Source: Ruminococcus sp. (GTDB lineage: Bacteria > Bacillota > Clostridia > Oscillospirales > Ruminococcaceae). From it: a stretch of DNA of 27,520 nucleotides. The stretch is from contig JAFYET010000143.1 in the NCBI GenBank assembly GCA_017544125.1, forward strand, positions 1 to 27,520. Reading direction: 5' to 3'. The translations under genes were made by a program, and so were the position numbers. The notes under the pieces are model-generated. The model ran no database searches and was not told where the DNA came from. It was given only the letters and a program-made list of their open reading frames with translations. This document shows, one piece after another, positions 7,809-16,737 of the stretch (position 1 is its first letter; every line of letters starts with the position of its first letter).

Positions 7809-8705
7809 ATGGCAAGAAAAAAGAGAAAGGTCTCTATTGAAAAGCTGAAGGTAAAGGACAAAAAGAAAAACGTCAACAAATCCCTCGGCGGTGACATAGC
7901 GATATTCGTATTCCTGTGTCTGCTTGGCTCATTTATGCTGTTCCCTCTGTATTACTCACTGGTACAGTCAATAAAGCCGGTTGAAGAGCTGTTCGTATTC
8001 CCGCCTAAGCTCTATGTACTCAACCCGACTACCAAGAACTTCTCAGACCTGGTAAACATAGCATCAAATATGTGGGTGCCGCTTTCAAGATACATCTTCA
8101 ACTCGGTATTCATAACAATAGTAGTCTGCACCTGCAACATCTTCGTAAGCTGCTGCGCTGCATTCTCGCTTGCAAAGTGCAAGTTCCCGGGCGTAGGCTT
8201 CTTAAACAAGCTGATAGTTACCGCCCTTCTGTTCTCGTCTCAGGCTACATGGATCATGACCTTCCTGGTACTTTCCAAGCTCGGACTTATCGACACATAC
8301 GGCGCACTTATTCTCCCGAATATAGCAACGCCTCTCGGTCTGTTCCTTATGAGACAGAGTATGTCAACGATTCACGACTCAATGATAGAGGCTGCCAAGA
8401 TGGACGGCGCAGGCCTCTTCAGGATATGCTGGCAGATAGTTGTTCCCAACTCGAAGCCTGCGATCATGACGCTTATAATCTTCGCATTCCAGGGCGCATG
8501 GAATATGCAGGGCGGCGTTCTTATCTACTCGGAAGAGCTTAAGACCCTCCCTACAATAGTACAGCAGATATCAATGACCGGTCTTTCCCGTCAGGGCGCT
8601 GTTTATGCAGCGGCAGTCGTACTGCTTATCCCGCCGCTCGTTGTATTCCTCCTCGCACAGAGCCAGGTTATGGAAACAATGGCTAACTCGGGTATCAAGG
8701 ATTGA
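7809..8705 (+). CDS. Carbohydrate ABC transporter permease, UgpE/YtcP-type (pair 1)
   Basis: A 298-residue membrane protein with a lysine/arginine-rich cytoplasmic N-terminus (about 27 residues) and about six membrane segments. The EAA loop reads EAAKMDGAGLFRICWQIVVP near residues 195-214, close to the CUT1 consensus. The start ATG follows a GGGAGGTGA ribosome binding site. It lies 18 bp after its partner permease, and together they should form the membrane channel for the ligand bound by the 976-residue protein. Confidence 0.92.
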   Translation: MARKKRKVSIEKLKVKDKKKNVNKSLGGDIAIFVFLCLLGSFMLFPLYYSLVQSIKPVEELFVFPPKLYVLNPTTKNFSDLVNIASNMWVPLSRYIFNSVFITIVVCTCNIFVSCCAAFSLAKCKFPGVGFLNKLIVTALLFSSQATWIMTFLVLSKLGLIDTYGALILPNIATPLGLFLMRQSMSTIHDSMIEAAKMDGAGLFRICWQIVVPNSKPAIMTLIIFAFQGAWNMQGGVLIYSEELKTLPTIVQQISMTGLSRQGAVYAAAVVLLIPPLVVFLLAQSQVMETMANSGIKD

Positions 8706-8740
8706 TAACAGAGCACTGACACAATTATAAAAGGAAAAAG

Positions 8741-10357
8741 GTGAAACGAATGTCAATAAGAAAAAAGATCAAAAGAATCCTCACTCTTGCTTTGACAGCC
8801 TCACTTTGCTCGGTCATGACGATGACGGCGTTTGCCGATGAGCCTTACAATTCATACAGCTACGACTCGTGGGAGCAGCCTGTTCCCTCGCAGAGCGCAT
8901 ACAGGATATCAAGAACGATAACCGGTTATGAGCTGGGGCTCTCACAGCTGCGTGACCCGTCAAGCCCATTCTATGTGAGCGATGATGCGGTGATAACGCT
9001 TTCCGGCGCAAAGGATCTGTTCTGTGACGAGGACGCCAGAGAATTCTGGATAGCCGACACGGGCAACCACAGGATATTCAGAACAGATGAGGATTTCAAG
9101 CTCAAGGGCGTTTACTACGGAGTAAGCGGCAAGAGCGAGATAAACAAGGACGAGGCAACAGGGCTCTCGAACTTCAACGAGCCTATGGGCTTATACGTCA
9201 AGACAAGTATGTACACCAACGAGAAGATGGTATACATAGCCGACAACAAGAATGCAAGAGTAGTTAAGGCTAAGCTGACCACAGGCAACACTCTTGAGCT
9301 TGTTGAGGAATACACCAAGCCTGAGAAGGGACTCTACACACAGACGACCTTCAACCCCTCAAAGGTAATTGCAGACAACGCAGAGAACGTATACTGCGTA
9401 GTTACCTCGGTAAACACGGGTGCGGTAATGTTTGCAAGAGACGGCTCGTTCACGGGCTTCTACGGTGCCAACAGAGTTGAAGTTACTGCAAAGGTAATCG
9501 CTCAGACACTGTGGAGAAAGATAGCATCGAATGACCAGATAAACGCTATGGAGCGTAACGTTCCGGCAGAGTTCAATAACTTTGACATCGACGATGAGGG
9601 CTTTATCTACACTGTAACAGAGAAGGGCAACACCTCCACCGACGCAGTTAAGAAGCTCAACTCCGCAGGCTACAACATCTGGAACAACAATTCGGGCAAC
9701 GAGTACAAGTTCGGCGATATAACAGACGCTGTATGGGACTCGGTATCAAACAAGAAGCACAACAAGATGCTCACTGACATAGTTGTTGACAAGTTCGGCA
9801 GAATGAACGTGCTCGACTTTGAAACGGGAAGAGTTTTCCAGTACGACAAGAATGCTAACCTTATATGCATCTTCGGTACAAAGACCTCCTCGGCAGACCA
9901 GAGAGGCTCATTCTCACAGCCCAACGCCGTTGAGACGCTCGGCGAGAACGTTTATGTGATAGACGGTGCCAAGAACGACATTACGGTATTCACAACAACG
10001 ACCTTCGGTCAGCAGGTACACAAGGCAGTCAACCTCTACGATGAGGGCAAGTACACAGACGCAGTTCCTTACTGGAACAACGTAATGGACAGAGACGGCC
10101 TTTACACACTCGCATACATCGGCATGGGCAAGGCTTCCCTTAACCAGGAGAAGTACACTGAGGCGCTTGATTACTTCAAGACAGCATACGACAGAAAGGA
10201 CTACGACAAGGCCTTCAAGTATGCAAGAGAGGACTTCTTAAGGGATCACTTCACTGCGATAATAATCATCATTGCGGTACTTATAGTACTCCTTATAGTA
10301 AGAAAGATACTTATTCACAAGGGTATTATAGTTATCCATGAGCGTGAAAGAATTTAA
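8741..10357 (+). CDS. Secreted NHL-propeller/TPR protein with C-terminal membrane anchor
   Basis: A 538-residue protein, counted from GTG 8741. The ATG at 8750 is an equally good or better start because AAGGTG would then be a spaced ribosome binding site. An N-terminal signal peptide ends AFA-DE (about residue 33). Residues 80-420 contain NHL-like blades, for example EFWIADTGNHRIFR, MVYIADNKNARVVKA and MNVLDFETGRVFQYD. Residues about 428-495 look like TPR helices (AVNLYDEGKYTDAVPYW, ALDYFKTAYDRKDY). A hydrophobic segment at about 503-523 and a short basic tail follow. The propeller and TPR would thus face outside, anchored at the C-terminus. NHL propellers bind proteins or glycans, but the role here is unknown. 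Confidence 0.82.
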   Translation: MKRMSIRKKIKRILTLALTASLCSVMTMTAFADEPYNSYSYDSWEQPVPSQSAYRISRTITGYELGLSQLRDPSSPFYVSDDAVITLSGAKDLFCDEDAREFWIADTGNHRIFRTDEDFKLKGVYYGVSGKSEINKDEATGLSNFNEPMGLYVKTSMYTNEKMVYIADNKNARVVKAKLTTGNTLELVEEYTKPEKGLYTQTTFNPSKVIADNAENVYCVVTSVNTGAVMFARDGSFTGFYGANRVEVTAKVIAQTLWRKIASNDQINAMERNVPAEFNNFDIDDEGFIYTVTEKGNTSTDAVKKLNSAGYNIWNNNSGNEYKFGDITDAVWDSVSNKKHNKMLTDIVVDKFGRMNVLDFETGRVFQYDKNANLICIFGTKTSSADQRGSFSQPNAVETLGENVYVIDGAKNDITVFTTTTFGQQVHKAVNLYDEGKYTDAVPYWNNVMDRDGLYTLAYIGMGKASLNQEKYTEALDYFKTAYDRKDYDKAFKYAREDFLRDHFTAIIIIIAVLIVLLIVRKILIHKGIIVIHERERI

Positions 10358-10372
10358 GGGGGGGAAAATTAT

Positions 10373-11002
10373 ATGTATGAATATTCCACTATAGGGTGGC
10401 TCAAGCATTGTATTTTCCATCCTGTTGAGGGGTTTGAGGACCTTCGCTGGAAGAAGAAGGGCTCTATCCCCGTAGCGATCACGATAGTTGTATTCCTGTT
10501 CATAGCTATGGTGGTAGACCACCAGCTCACAGGCTTTGCATACAACATGAACTATGTTAAGGTATTCAACGTAGTACCGCTGCTGGTACAGTCGGTAGTA
10601 TACTTTTTAACATGGGTAGTAGGCAACTGGGCGCTTTGTACGCTGCTCGACGGTGAGGGTACTTTCAAGAAGATCTTCATCTACTCGGCTTACGCACTCG
10701 TTCCCTACATCGTCTGCACGTTTATAGCAGTTATACTCTCAAACGTGCTGATCAGAGATGAATCCATATGGATAGTAGCTGTTCAGTGGCTGGGCATGGG
10801 CTGGTCGATCATACTTATGATACAGGCTATGAGAGCTGCTCACCAGTACTCATTCGGCAAGACGCTTGTTTCGATGGTAGGCACTGTTATAGTAATGCTT
10901 CTCATACTTTTCCTTGCAGTGCTTCTCATCTCGCTGTTCCAGCAGCTTTATGTATTCATCTATCAGATCTATACGGAAATACTTTACAGAGTCAGAGGCT
11001 AA
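10373..11002 (+). CDS. YIP1-family membrane protein
   Basis: A 209-residue integral membrane protein with about five hydrophobic segments and no signal peptide. The N-terminus has the WLKHCIFHPVEGFEDLRWKKKGS pattern, split here by residues typical of bacterial YIP1-domain proteins (HP.EGFE.. followed by a basic stretch and the first membrane span). It begins 15 bp after the NHL gene, with a G-rich ribosome binding site. The function of bacterial YIP1 proteins is not established. Location between the anchored NHL protein and the DUF5696-type protein suggests it is a membrane component of the same assembly. Confidence 0.78.
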   Translation: MYEYSTIGWLKHCIFHPVEGFEDLRWKKKGSIPVAITIVVFLFIAMVVDHQLTGFAYNMNYVKVFNVVPLLVQSVVYFLTWVVGNWALCTLLDGEGTFKKIFIYSAYALVPYIVCTFIAVILSNVLIRDESIWIVAVQWLGMGWSIILMIQAMRAAHQYSFGKTLVSMVGTVIVMLLILFLAVLLISLFQQLYVFIYQIYTEILYRVRG

Positions 11003-11028
11003 CTTACAGAAACGGTGGTGTAAAATAA

Positions 11029-13509
11029 ATGCATAACAGAAATTATAAAAAGGCTATAGTTTTTGCGTTAGTTCTTACAATGCTGATGCCTCTGGGCTCG
11101 GTTGTCGCTTCCTCCTCTGATGACAGTGCGTCTGATGAGAAGGTAGCAGCTCAGGCTGCTGACGACAAGGCTGAAAAGAGTGAAGACACCGAGGGCGCTG
11201 AGGGCGACGATGCCGAGGCTGCTGACGGTGAAGAGGAAAAGGACGAGGACGACAAGGACGACAAGAAGGATGACAAGAAGGAAGAAGAGGCTGAGCCCCT
11301 GATAACAGATGACGAGGCTGCTCATCTTGAATCCTGCGAGGTCGCTGCCGAGAACGACAAGTTCATACTCTATTCAGACAAGGAAAACGAAAGAATAGGC
11401 CTTTATGTAAAGGAAAGCGGTCAGTATTGGTGGTCAAGCCCTGTTAACACATGGAGCGATCAGTCGATAGTTGACGAGGCAAAGGGCAACACGATGAAGA
11501 ACGCTCAGAGAAAGCAGGTATCATCGAGCCTTGTTATCTCATACGCTGACCTTTTACAGAGCAAGAGAAACGTTACCGATGTTTACTCGGCAAACGCTTC
11601 CAAAAACTTCAAGACAAACAAGAAGGGCGTTGTTGTAACATACAAGTTCAAAAAGAACTCGGGCGGGTTCAAGATACCCGTTCACTACGAGCTTGACGAC
11701 CAGGGGCTTTACGTTTACGTAGACACCAAGGAAGTTGAAGAGCCCGATACAAACTCTATCGACGGCAAGATACTCACAAGGATAACCTTTGCACCTTACT
11801 TCGGCGCTCAGGCACCTGCTGAGATAGACGGAACACCGATAGAGGGATACATGATAGTTCCCGACGGAAGCGGCGCTGTCATCAACTACAACAACGGCAG
11901 ATCGAATTACCCTGACTTCGAGCAGGTGGTTTACGGCAGAGACTATACTCCCGTTCCGCTTTCGGCACCGAGAGTAACACAGCAGGCTATGATGCCTGTG
12001 GCTGCGACCGTTAAGGGCGGCAGCGGTCTTGTACTGGTAGCTACCGACGGTGACTCATACGTTACCACAAATGCTCAGGTAACAGGGCAGAACAAGCAGG
12101 CATTCAACAACGTATACTTCACCTTCACGGTAAGAAGCACCGACCAGTTCTACATGAGCGGTGACTCGACCAACAGGCTGACAGTTTACGAAAAGGGCAA
12201 GATAAAGACCGAGAGAGTAGGCGTTCACTACTACCCCGTAACAGGGCAGAAGGGTGAGAATGTAAACTATGCAGACTGTGCAGCAGTTTACAGAGACTAC
12301 CTCATAAAGGAGAAGGGTCTTGAAAAGAAGACTGAGGCCGGCAAGACACCGCTTTACGTAGACCTCTACGGCGGCGTTCTGAAGCAGACATCTATCCTGG
12401 GTCTTCCCTTTGACCTGAAGACCGAGATAACCGGCTTCAAGCAGGCAAGCGACATTGTTGACCAGCTCAAGGAGAACAACATCGAGGATATCGTTGTTAA
12501 CTACAATGACTGGACAAACAAGGCTATAAACAAGAAGATATCCACCGAGGCTGAGGCGTCGGGTACACTGGGCGGCGAGGACGACTTCAAGGACTTCCTC
12601 GGCAAGGACGGCATAACAGTTTACCCGTCGATGGACAACACCCAGATGAACTCCAGCTCATGGGGCTACATGACGCTGACAAGCACAGCGATAAGAATAT
12701 CCAACGCTTATTCAAGGCAGAGCAAGTATTCATACGCATTCGGTGTTGCTGAGGTGGGCGTTTCACCCGCACTTCTCTCACCTTCCAAGTACAATCAGGT
12801 ATTTGATGAGATGATAAGCAGCTACAAGGAAGAGGGAATAGAGAACATAGGCTTTGGCGACTATGCAAACAAGCTCTCGAGCGACTTCTCGACAAAGAAC
12901 ACCTCGGTAAGAGACAACACGATGAAGACACTCATCGAGGGTTATGAGAAGGCAAAGAGCGATGTGGGCGGCGGTATCATTGCCGACTCGGCAAACGCTT
13001 ACATCATTCCCTATGCAGACCATATCACAAACGTGCCTGTATACTCTTCGGGCTTCAATGTTACCGATTATGACATACCCTTCTACCAGATGGTAGTTCA
13101 CGGCTATGTACCTTACTCGGGCAAGCCTATAAACGCAAGCTCGAACAGCGACGAGATGTTCATGCTCAGCTTAGCGGCAGGCTCGAACGTACACTACGAT
13201 ATGATCTATGAGGATGCGTCGGTGCTTCAGGATACTGAGTACAACGACCTCTACTATGCACACTATTCGGGCTGGGTTCCGCACGCTGCTGCTGAGTACG
13301 ACCTCACCAAGCAGATACTCTCGGGCGTAAGCGATATGACCATCAAGAAGTATGAAAGAAGCGCTGACGGCACCGAGCTCAAGACCGTTTACACAAACGG
13401 CAGCAAGGACGTTGAAGTCAGGATCAACATGAGAAACGCTACGGCAACTGTTGACGGAAAGACTTACGATCTGAGCGAAGCATTAAGTGAAGGAGGGTTG
13501 AACGGCTGA
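11029..13509 (+). CDS. Large secreted DUF5696-type protein
   Basis: An 826-residue exported protein. A signal peptide of about 27 residues ends SVVA-SS. Residues about 28-97 are a highly charged low-complexity region rich in D, E, K and A (DDKDDKKDDKKEEE). The remainder is a large globular region with alternating beta and alpha stretches, for example IEGYMIVPDGSGAVI, YVDLYGGV, DIVVNYNDW and GIENIGFGDYANKL, consistent with a barrel-like enzyme or binding fold. No lipobox, sorting motif or membrane anchor is visible. I associate it with DUF5696 from its size and its company; the function is unknown. Its stop overlaps the start of the next permease gene by one base (TGATG). Confidence 0.75.
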   Translation: MHNRNYKKAIVFALVLTMLMPLGSVVASSSDDSASDEKVAAQAADDKAEKSEDTEGAEGDDAEAADGEEEKDEDDKDDKKDDKKEEEAEPLITDDEAAHLESCEVAAENDKFILYSDKENERIGLYVKESGQYWWSSPVNTWSDQSIVDEAKGNTMKNAQRKQVSSSLVISYADLLQSKRNVTDVYSANASKNFKTNKKGVVVTYKFKKNSGGFKIPVHYELDDQGLYVYVDTKEVEEPDTNSIDGKILTRITFAPYFGAQAPAEIDGTPIEGYMIVPDGSGAVINYNNGRSNYPDFEQVVYGRDYTPVPLSAPRVTQQAMMPVAATVKGGSGLVLVATDGDSYVTTNAQVTGQNKQAFNNVYFTFTVRSTDQFYMSGDSTNRLTVYEKGKIKTERVGVHYYPVTGQKGENVNYADCAAVYRDYLIKEKGLEKKTEAGKTPLYVDLYGGVLKQTSILGLPFDLKTEITGFKQASDIVDQLKENNIEDIVVNYNDWTNKAINKKISTEAEASGTLGGEDDFKDFLGKDGITVYPSMDNTQMNSSSWGYMTLTSTAIRISNAYSRQSKYSYAFGVAEVGVSPALLSPSKYNQVFDEMISSYKEEGIENIGFGDYANKLSSDFSTKNTSVRDNTMKTLIEGYEKAKSDVGGGIIADSANAYIIPYADHITNVPVYSSGFNVTDYDIPFYQMVVHGYVPYSGKPINASSNSDEMFMLSLAAGSNVHYDMIYEDASVLQDTEYNDLYYAHYSGWVPHAAAEYDLTKQILSGVSDMTIKKYERSADGTELKTVYTNGSKDVEVRINMRNATATVDGKTYDLSEALSEGGLNG

Positions 13510-14576
13510 TGAGTAACGAGATAATGGAAAACGAAATACTCGATGAGGCATCTGAGGCTGTGGAAGAAGCGCAGCAGCAGGTCGAGGAAGCAGCCGAGGA
13601 GCAGCCCGAGGTCACAATGAGCTCGGAGGCATTTGAGGAAAAGATCTCACGTGCCGCTGCACCCGTAAAGCAGAAGGGTATGAAGATACCCTACGAAAGA
13701 AGAAAGGCACTCTACGGCTACGGCTTTATAGCGCTGTGGTTCATAGGCACCATTTACTTCTTCATTATACCGCTTGTTGAATCGCTTATCTACTCGTTCA
13801 ACAAGACACAGCCTGTAAACGGCGAGATGAAGATGGAATACGTAGGCCTTGACAACTACGTTTACGCTTTCAGAAAGGACGTTGACTACTCGCCCGCTCT
13901 GGTGGCAATGCTCAAGGATACGGCACTTAAGACACCGCTTATACTTATCTTCTCGATATTCGTAGCGGTTATCCTTAACCAGAAGTTCAAGGGAAGAACT
14001 CTTGCAAGAGCTATATTCTTCCTGCCGGTTATCATAGCTACCGGCCCTGTTATCGACATCATCAACGGTAACATGAGCACAGGCGGCTATGCAGGCGGTT
14101 CTGAGCAGTTCAGCTCGATGTTTGAAGCCAACCTCGTTGATGAGCTTCTTAACTTCCTTGGCGTTTACAACATTTCAGACTCACTGACCGAGATCATAAG
14201 CTCGGTAGTAAGTGACATCATGAACCTGGTATGGAACTCGGGTATCCAGATACTCCTCTTCCTGTCGGCATTGCAGGGTATACCTACATCTGCAAAGGAA
14301 GCCGCAAACATGGAAGGTGCTACTGCATGGGAGTATTTCTGGAAGATAACCATTCCCTACATAAGCCCTATGATCCTTGCAAGCATCGTTTATACCGTTG
14401 TTGACTCGTTCGTTGATCCTTCTAACGATGTCATGCTTCTGGTACTTACCAAGTCATCGAGCTGGGAGCACGGTATGATGGCAGCTATGGCATGGAGCTA
14501 CTTCGCTATAGTCGGCGTAGTTCTCGGCATTGTCGTTGTCATAGTAAACAAGGTCGTATATTACGAAGTAGAGTAA
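13509..14576 (+). CDS. Sugar ABC transporter permease, LplB/UgpA-type (pair 2)
   Basis: A 355-residue membrane protein that starts the second permease pair. It has an unusual acidic and glutamine-rich cytoplasmic N-terminus of about 60 residues (EAVEEAQQQVEEAAEEQPEV) before the first membrane segment (about 74-96). A long Gly/Ser-rich extracytoplasmic loop occurs around 183-205. The EAA loop is EAANMEGATAWEYFWKITIP near residues 263-282. The ATG overlaps the preceding stop by one base, and AAGGAGGG lies about 11 bases upstream, so the two genes are probably translationally coupled. No second binding protein is present. Confidence 0.9.
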   Translation: MSNEIMENEILDEASEAVEEAQQQVEEAAEEQPEVTMSSEAFEEKISRAAAPVKQKGMKIPYERRKALYGYGFIALWFIGTIYFFIIPLVESLIYSFNKTQPVNGEMKMEYVGLDNYVYAFRKDVDYSPALVAMLKDTALKTPLILIFSIFVAVILNQKFKGRTLARAIFFLPVIIATGPVIDIINGNMSTGGYAGGSEQFSSMFEANLVDELLNFLGVYNISDSLTEIISSVVSDIMNLVWNSGIQILLFLSALQGIPTSAKEAANMEGATAWEYFWKITIPYISPMILASIVYTVVDSFVDPSNDVMLLVLTKSSSWEHGMMAAMAWSYFAIVGVVLGIVVVIVNKVVYYEVE

Positions 14577-14589
14577 GGGGGTGGAGTAA

Positions 14590-15624
14590 TTGGCAACTAA
14601 AAAAGAAGAAAAGCAGTTTGAAAAAGAGCGTAAAAAAGCTCAAAAGGCTCGTATGAAGCGCATGAAGGAGCAGGGCATAGAGAACTTTCTTACCCCCGAC
14701 CAGATACGCTACAACAGACGTAAGGCGCTGATAGACTCCATCTGGCCTATATTCAGGTTCCTTATCCTGTTCGGTCTTGGCTTCATCATACTCTACCCAA
14801 TGATATTCATGATATCAACGGCATTCAGACCCAGTGAGCAGATGAACGACCCGTCAATCATCTGGCTGCCGAAGAGTCTGACAATGAAGAACATTGAAGA
14901 CGTATGGAAGGTAATGGACTTTGGCAACACAGCCATCAACACCGTTATCCTCAACCTCATAGCATCGGTTCTGGAGGTTCTCTCCTGCTCGATCACAGGC
15001 TACGGCTTCGCAAGATTCAAGTTCAAGTTCAAGGGTTTACTGTTTGCGATAGTAACACTCATGATCATAGTTCCCCCGCAGATCATCACGATACCGCTGT
15101 TCATGCAGTATTCGTTCGGCTGGATAACTGTTTTAAAGGGCGGCGAGTCGCTCATAAACAGCCCGCTGACAATGTATCTGCCGGCTATATTCGCAAACGG
15201 CATAAGAGGCGGTCTGTTCATCTACATATTCCGCCAGTTCTTCAGAGGGCTCCCCAAGGAGCTTGAAGACGCAGCTTATCTTGACGGCTGCGGACCTTTA
15301 AGGACTTACGTACAGGTAATGATACCTAACGCTAAGACCTCATTCCTGACAGTATTCCTGTTCGCAATAGTTTGGTACTGGAACGACTTCTACATCTCGT
15401 CCTCGTACTTCACAAGAAACGACACCGTTGCGCTGATGCTCAAGAACCTGAATGCAACGCTCATTCAGGAACTCTTCTCAGGTCAGCAGGTGGGTATCAG
15501 GCAGATAATAGTTTGGCTCGAAGCCGGCTGTATCCTGTCAATAACGCCGATACTGATAATGTATGTATTCTTGCAACGATACTTCATCGAAGGTGTTGAG
15601 CGTTCGGGTATCACAGGTATCTGA
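14590..15624 (+). CDS. Carbohydrate ABC transporter permease, UgpE/YtcP-type (pair 2)
   Basis: A 344-residue membrane protein with a strongly basic N-terminus of about 50 residues (KKEEKQFEKERKKAQKARMKRMK) and about six membrane segments. The EAA-type loop reads EDAAYLDGCGPLRTYVQVMIP near residues 226-246. The start is TTG at 14590, preceded by GGGGTGGAG; the next in-frame ATG would remove part of the basic region and lacks such a site. It lies 13 bp after its partner and is the last gene before the operon terminator. The opposite charges of its N-terminus and that of its partner could favour pairing. Confidence 0.9.
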   Translation: MATKKEEKQFEKERKKAQKARMKRMKEQGIENFLTPDQIRYNRRKALIDSIWPIFRFLILFGLGFIILYPMIFMISTAFRPSEQMNDPSIIWLPKSLTMKNIEDVWKVMDFGNTAINTVILNLIASVLEVLSCSITGYGFARFKFKFKGLLFAIVTLMIIVPPQIITIPLFMQYSFGWITVLKGGESLINSPLTMYLPAIFANGIRGGLFIYIFRQFFRGLPKELEDAAYLDGCGPLRTYVQVMIPNAKTSFLTVFLFAIVWYWNDFYISSSYFTRNDTVALMLKNLNATLIQELFSGQQVGIRQIIVWLEAGCILSITPILIMYVFLQRYFIEGVERSGITGI

Positions 15625-15641
15625 TCACAATACAAAGCTTC

Positions 15642-15676
15642 AAACCGCTCCCGGCTTTCGGGGGCGGTTTTCGTTT
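15642..15676 (+). terminator. Intrinsic terminator of the ten-gene operon
   Basis: AAACCGC (15642-15648) pairs with GCGGTTT (15664-15670). A G-U pair and three G-C pairs extend the stem around a 7-nt loop, and a T-rich tail follows. It lies 18 bp after the last permease stop and marks the end of the transport operon. Confidence 0.85.
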
Positions 15677-15739
15677 AGAGATAAGAGGTGAGAAGTAAGA
15701 GGCAGGAAAGCTCTTACGTCTTACCTCTTATCGCTTGCC
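15675..15739. repeat. Purine-rich dispersed repeat in palindromic form
   Basis: Left arm 15681-15701 (ATAAGAGGTGAGAAGTAAGAG) and right arm 15711-15731 are inverted copies with two mismatches around a 9-nt loop. The block starting at 15676 recurs in inverted orientation at 20465-20500, with 17 identical bases at one end. It lies between the operon terminator and the promoter of the SGNH gene. No coding capacity. Confidence 0.75.
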
Positions 15740-15812
15740 TCTAAGTGTAAAAATGCCTAAAAAAAGCAACTATGTTCTCACGAAATTTAGCTTACGATTT
15801 TACATAAAACAC

Positions 15813-15841
15813 TTGAAATAAATCATAAAATATGGTATGAT
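15813..15841 (+). promoter_or_regulatory. Promoter of the SGNH hydrolase gene
   Basis: TTGAAA (15813-15818) and TATGAT (15836-15841) are separated by 17 bp, a good sigma-A promoter. It excludes the upstream in-frame ATG at 15837, which overlaps the -10 box, and supports the start at 15876. Confidence 0.75.
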
Positions 15842-15875
15842 TAAAATGATTGGAAAACAGGAAAGGGGCATTCCG

Positions 15876-16718
15876 ATGGCGGAGCAGAAGGCGACCTCGC
15901 CGCCGATAAGAGCGAGAAATCAGCAAAGTGTCATATCTGCATTCTGCGTTTGTGCGGCTGTGGCTGTTTTTGTATGGATAATCATGACGGGGCTGAGCTT
16001 TGAGAAGATGCCTGCGGGCGGTGACGACAGCTCGGTTGTCGCAGTTGATAAAAACGAGAGCAAAGTCAAAAAAGACACCGACAGCAACGACGACAGCTCG
16101 GGAGATGACTCGCAGGGGGATGACTCTGAGCCTGAAGAGCCTGAGCACGGGCCGGCGGATTTCTCGGATGCTTGCTTTATAGGCGACTCGAGAACGGTGG
16201 GGCTTTCATACAATTCGGGCAAGCCTATGGCGACATTCTACTGCGCTACGGGTCTTAACGTATCATCGGTGCTCGATGAAGCAAATATCGAGCTTGACAA
16301 CGGCAACATGGGCAACATCGTCGATGCGCTGAAGCAGAGGCAGTTTGCAAGAATATACATAAACTTCGGCATAAACGAGGTGGGCTGGCCTGATGTTGAC
16401 AGCTTCCAGAGCGAGTATGAGGAGCTTTTGAACGCCGTTATAACTCATCAGCCCGATGCGAAGATATACGTTGAGGGCATTATTCCCGTAACTGCATCTA
16501 AGGACGCAGAGGGCTATCCCTTCACAAACGAGAACATCAGGACCTTTAACGTGGCTGTCAAGGCTGCTGCGGACAAGTGCGGTTGCACATACATAGACGT
16601 TAGCCCCGCACTGGTAGACGCTAACGGCTGTCTGCCCGAGGACGCTGCAACAGACGGCATACACATGACAAAGGATTATCTTGAAAAGTGGATAGCATAT
16701 TTAGAGCAGAACACATAA
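15876..16718 (+). CDS. Membrane-anchored SGNH/GDSL-type hydrolase
   Basis: A 280-residue protein with an N-terminal membrane anchor (about residues 19-38), a long acidic Ser/Asp/Glu-rich linker (about 48-92) and an extracellular SGNH domain. Block I is CFIGDSRTVGL with nucleophile Ser105; block III is INFGINEVGW with Asn167; block V is DGIHMT with Asp260 and His263. It is thus a probable active esterase, perhaps removing acetyl groups from glycans. The ATG at 15876 is chosen because AAAGGGG lies 7 bases upstream and the earlier ATG overlaps the promoter. It is co-transcribed with the lipoprotein gene 19 bp downstream. Enzymes like this often lie near MBOAT and DHHW acetylation genes, as here. 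Confidence 0.88.
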   Translation: MAEQKATSPPIRARNQQSVISAFCVCAAVAVFVWIIMTGLSFEKMPAGGDDSSVVAVDKNESKVKKDTDSNDDSSGDDSQGDDSEPEEPEHGPADFSDACFIGDSRTVGLSYNSGKPMATFYCATGLNVSSVLDEANIELDNGNMGNIVDALKQRQFARIYINFGINEVGWPDVDSFQSEYEELLNAVITHQPDAKIYVEGIIPVTASKDAEGYPFTNENIRTFNVAVKAAADKCGCTYIDVSPALVDANGCLPEDAATDGIHMTKDYLEKWIAYLEQNT

Positions 16719-16737
16719 AAAGAAAGGGAAGATATCA

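Noticed and set aside
15675..15739. CRISPR-like or tRNA-like structure
   Set aside because: There are no regularly spaced direct repeats with spacers and no cloverleaf; it is an inverted repeat of a dispersed element.
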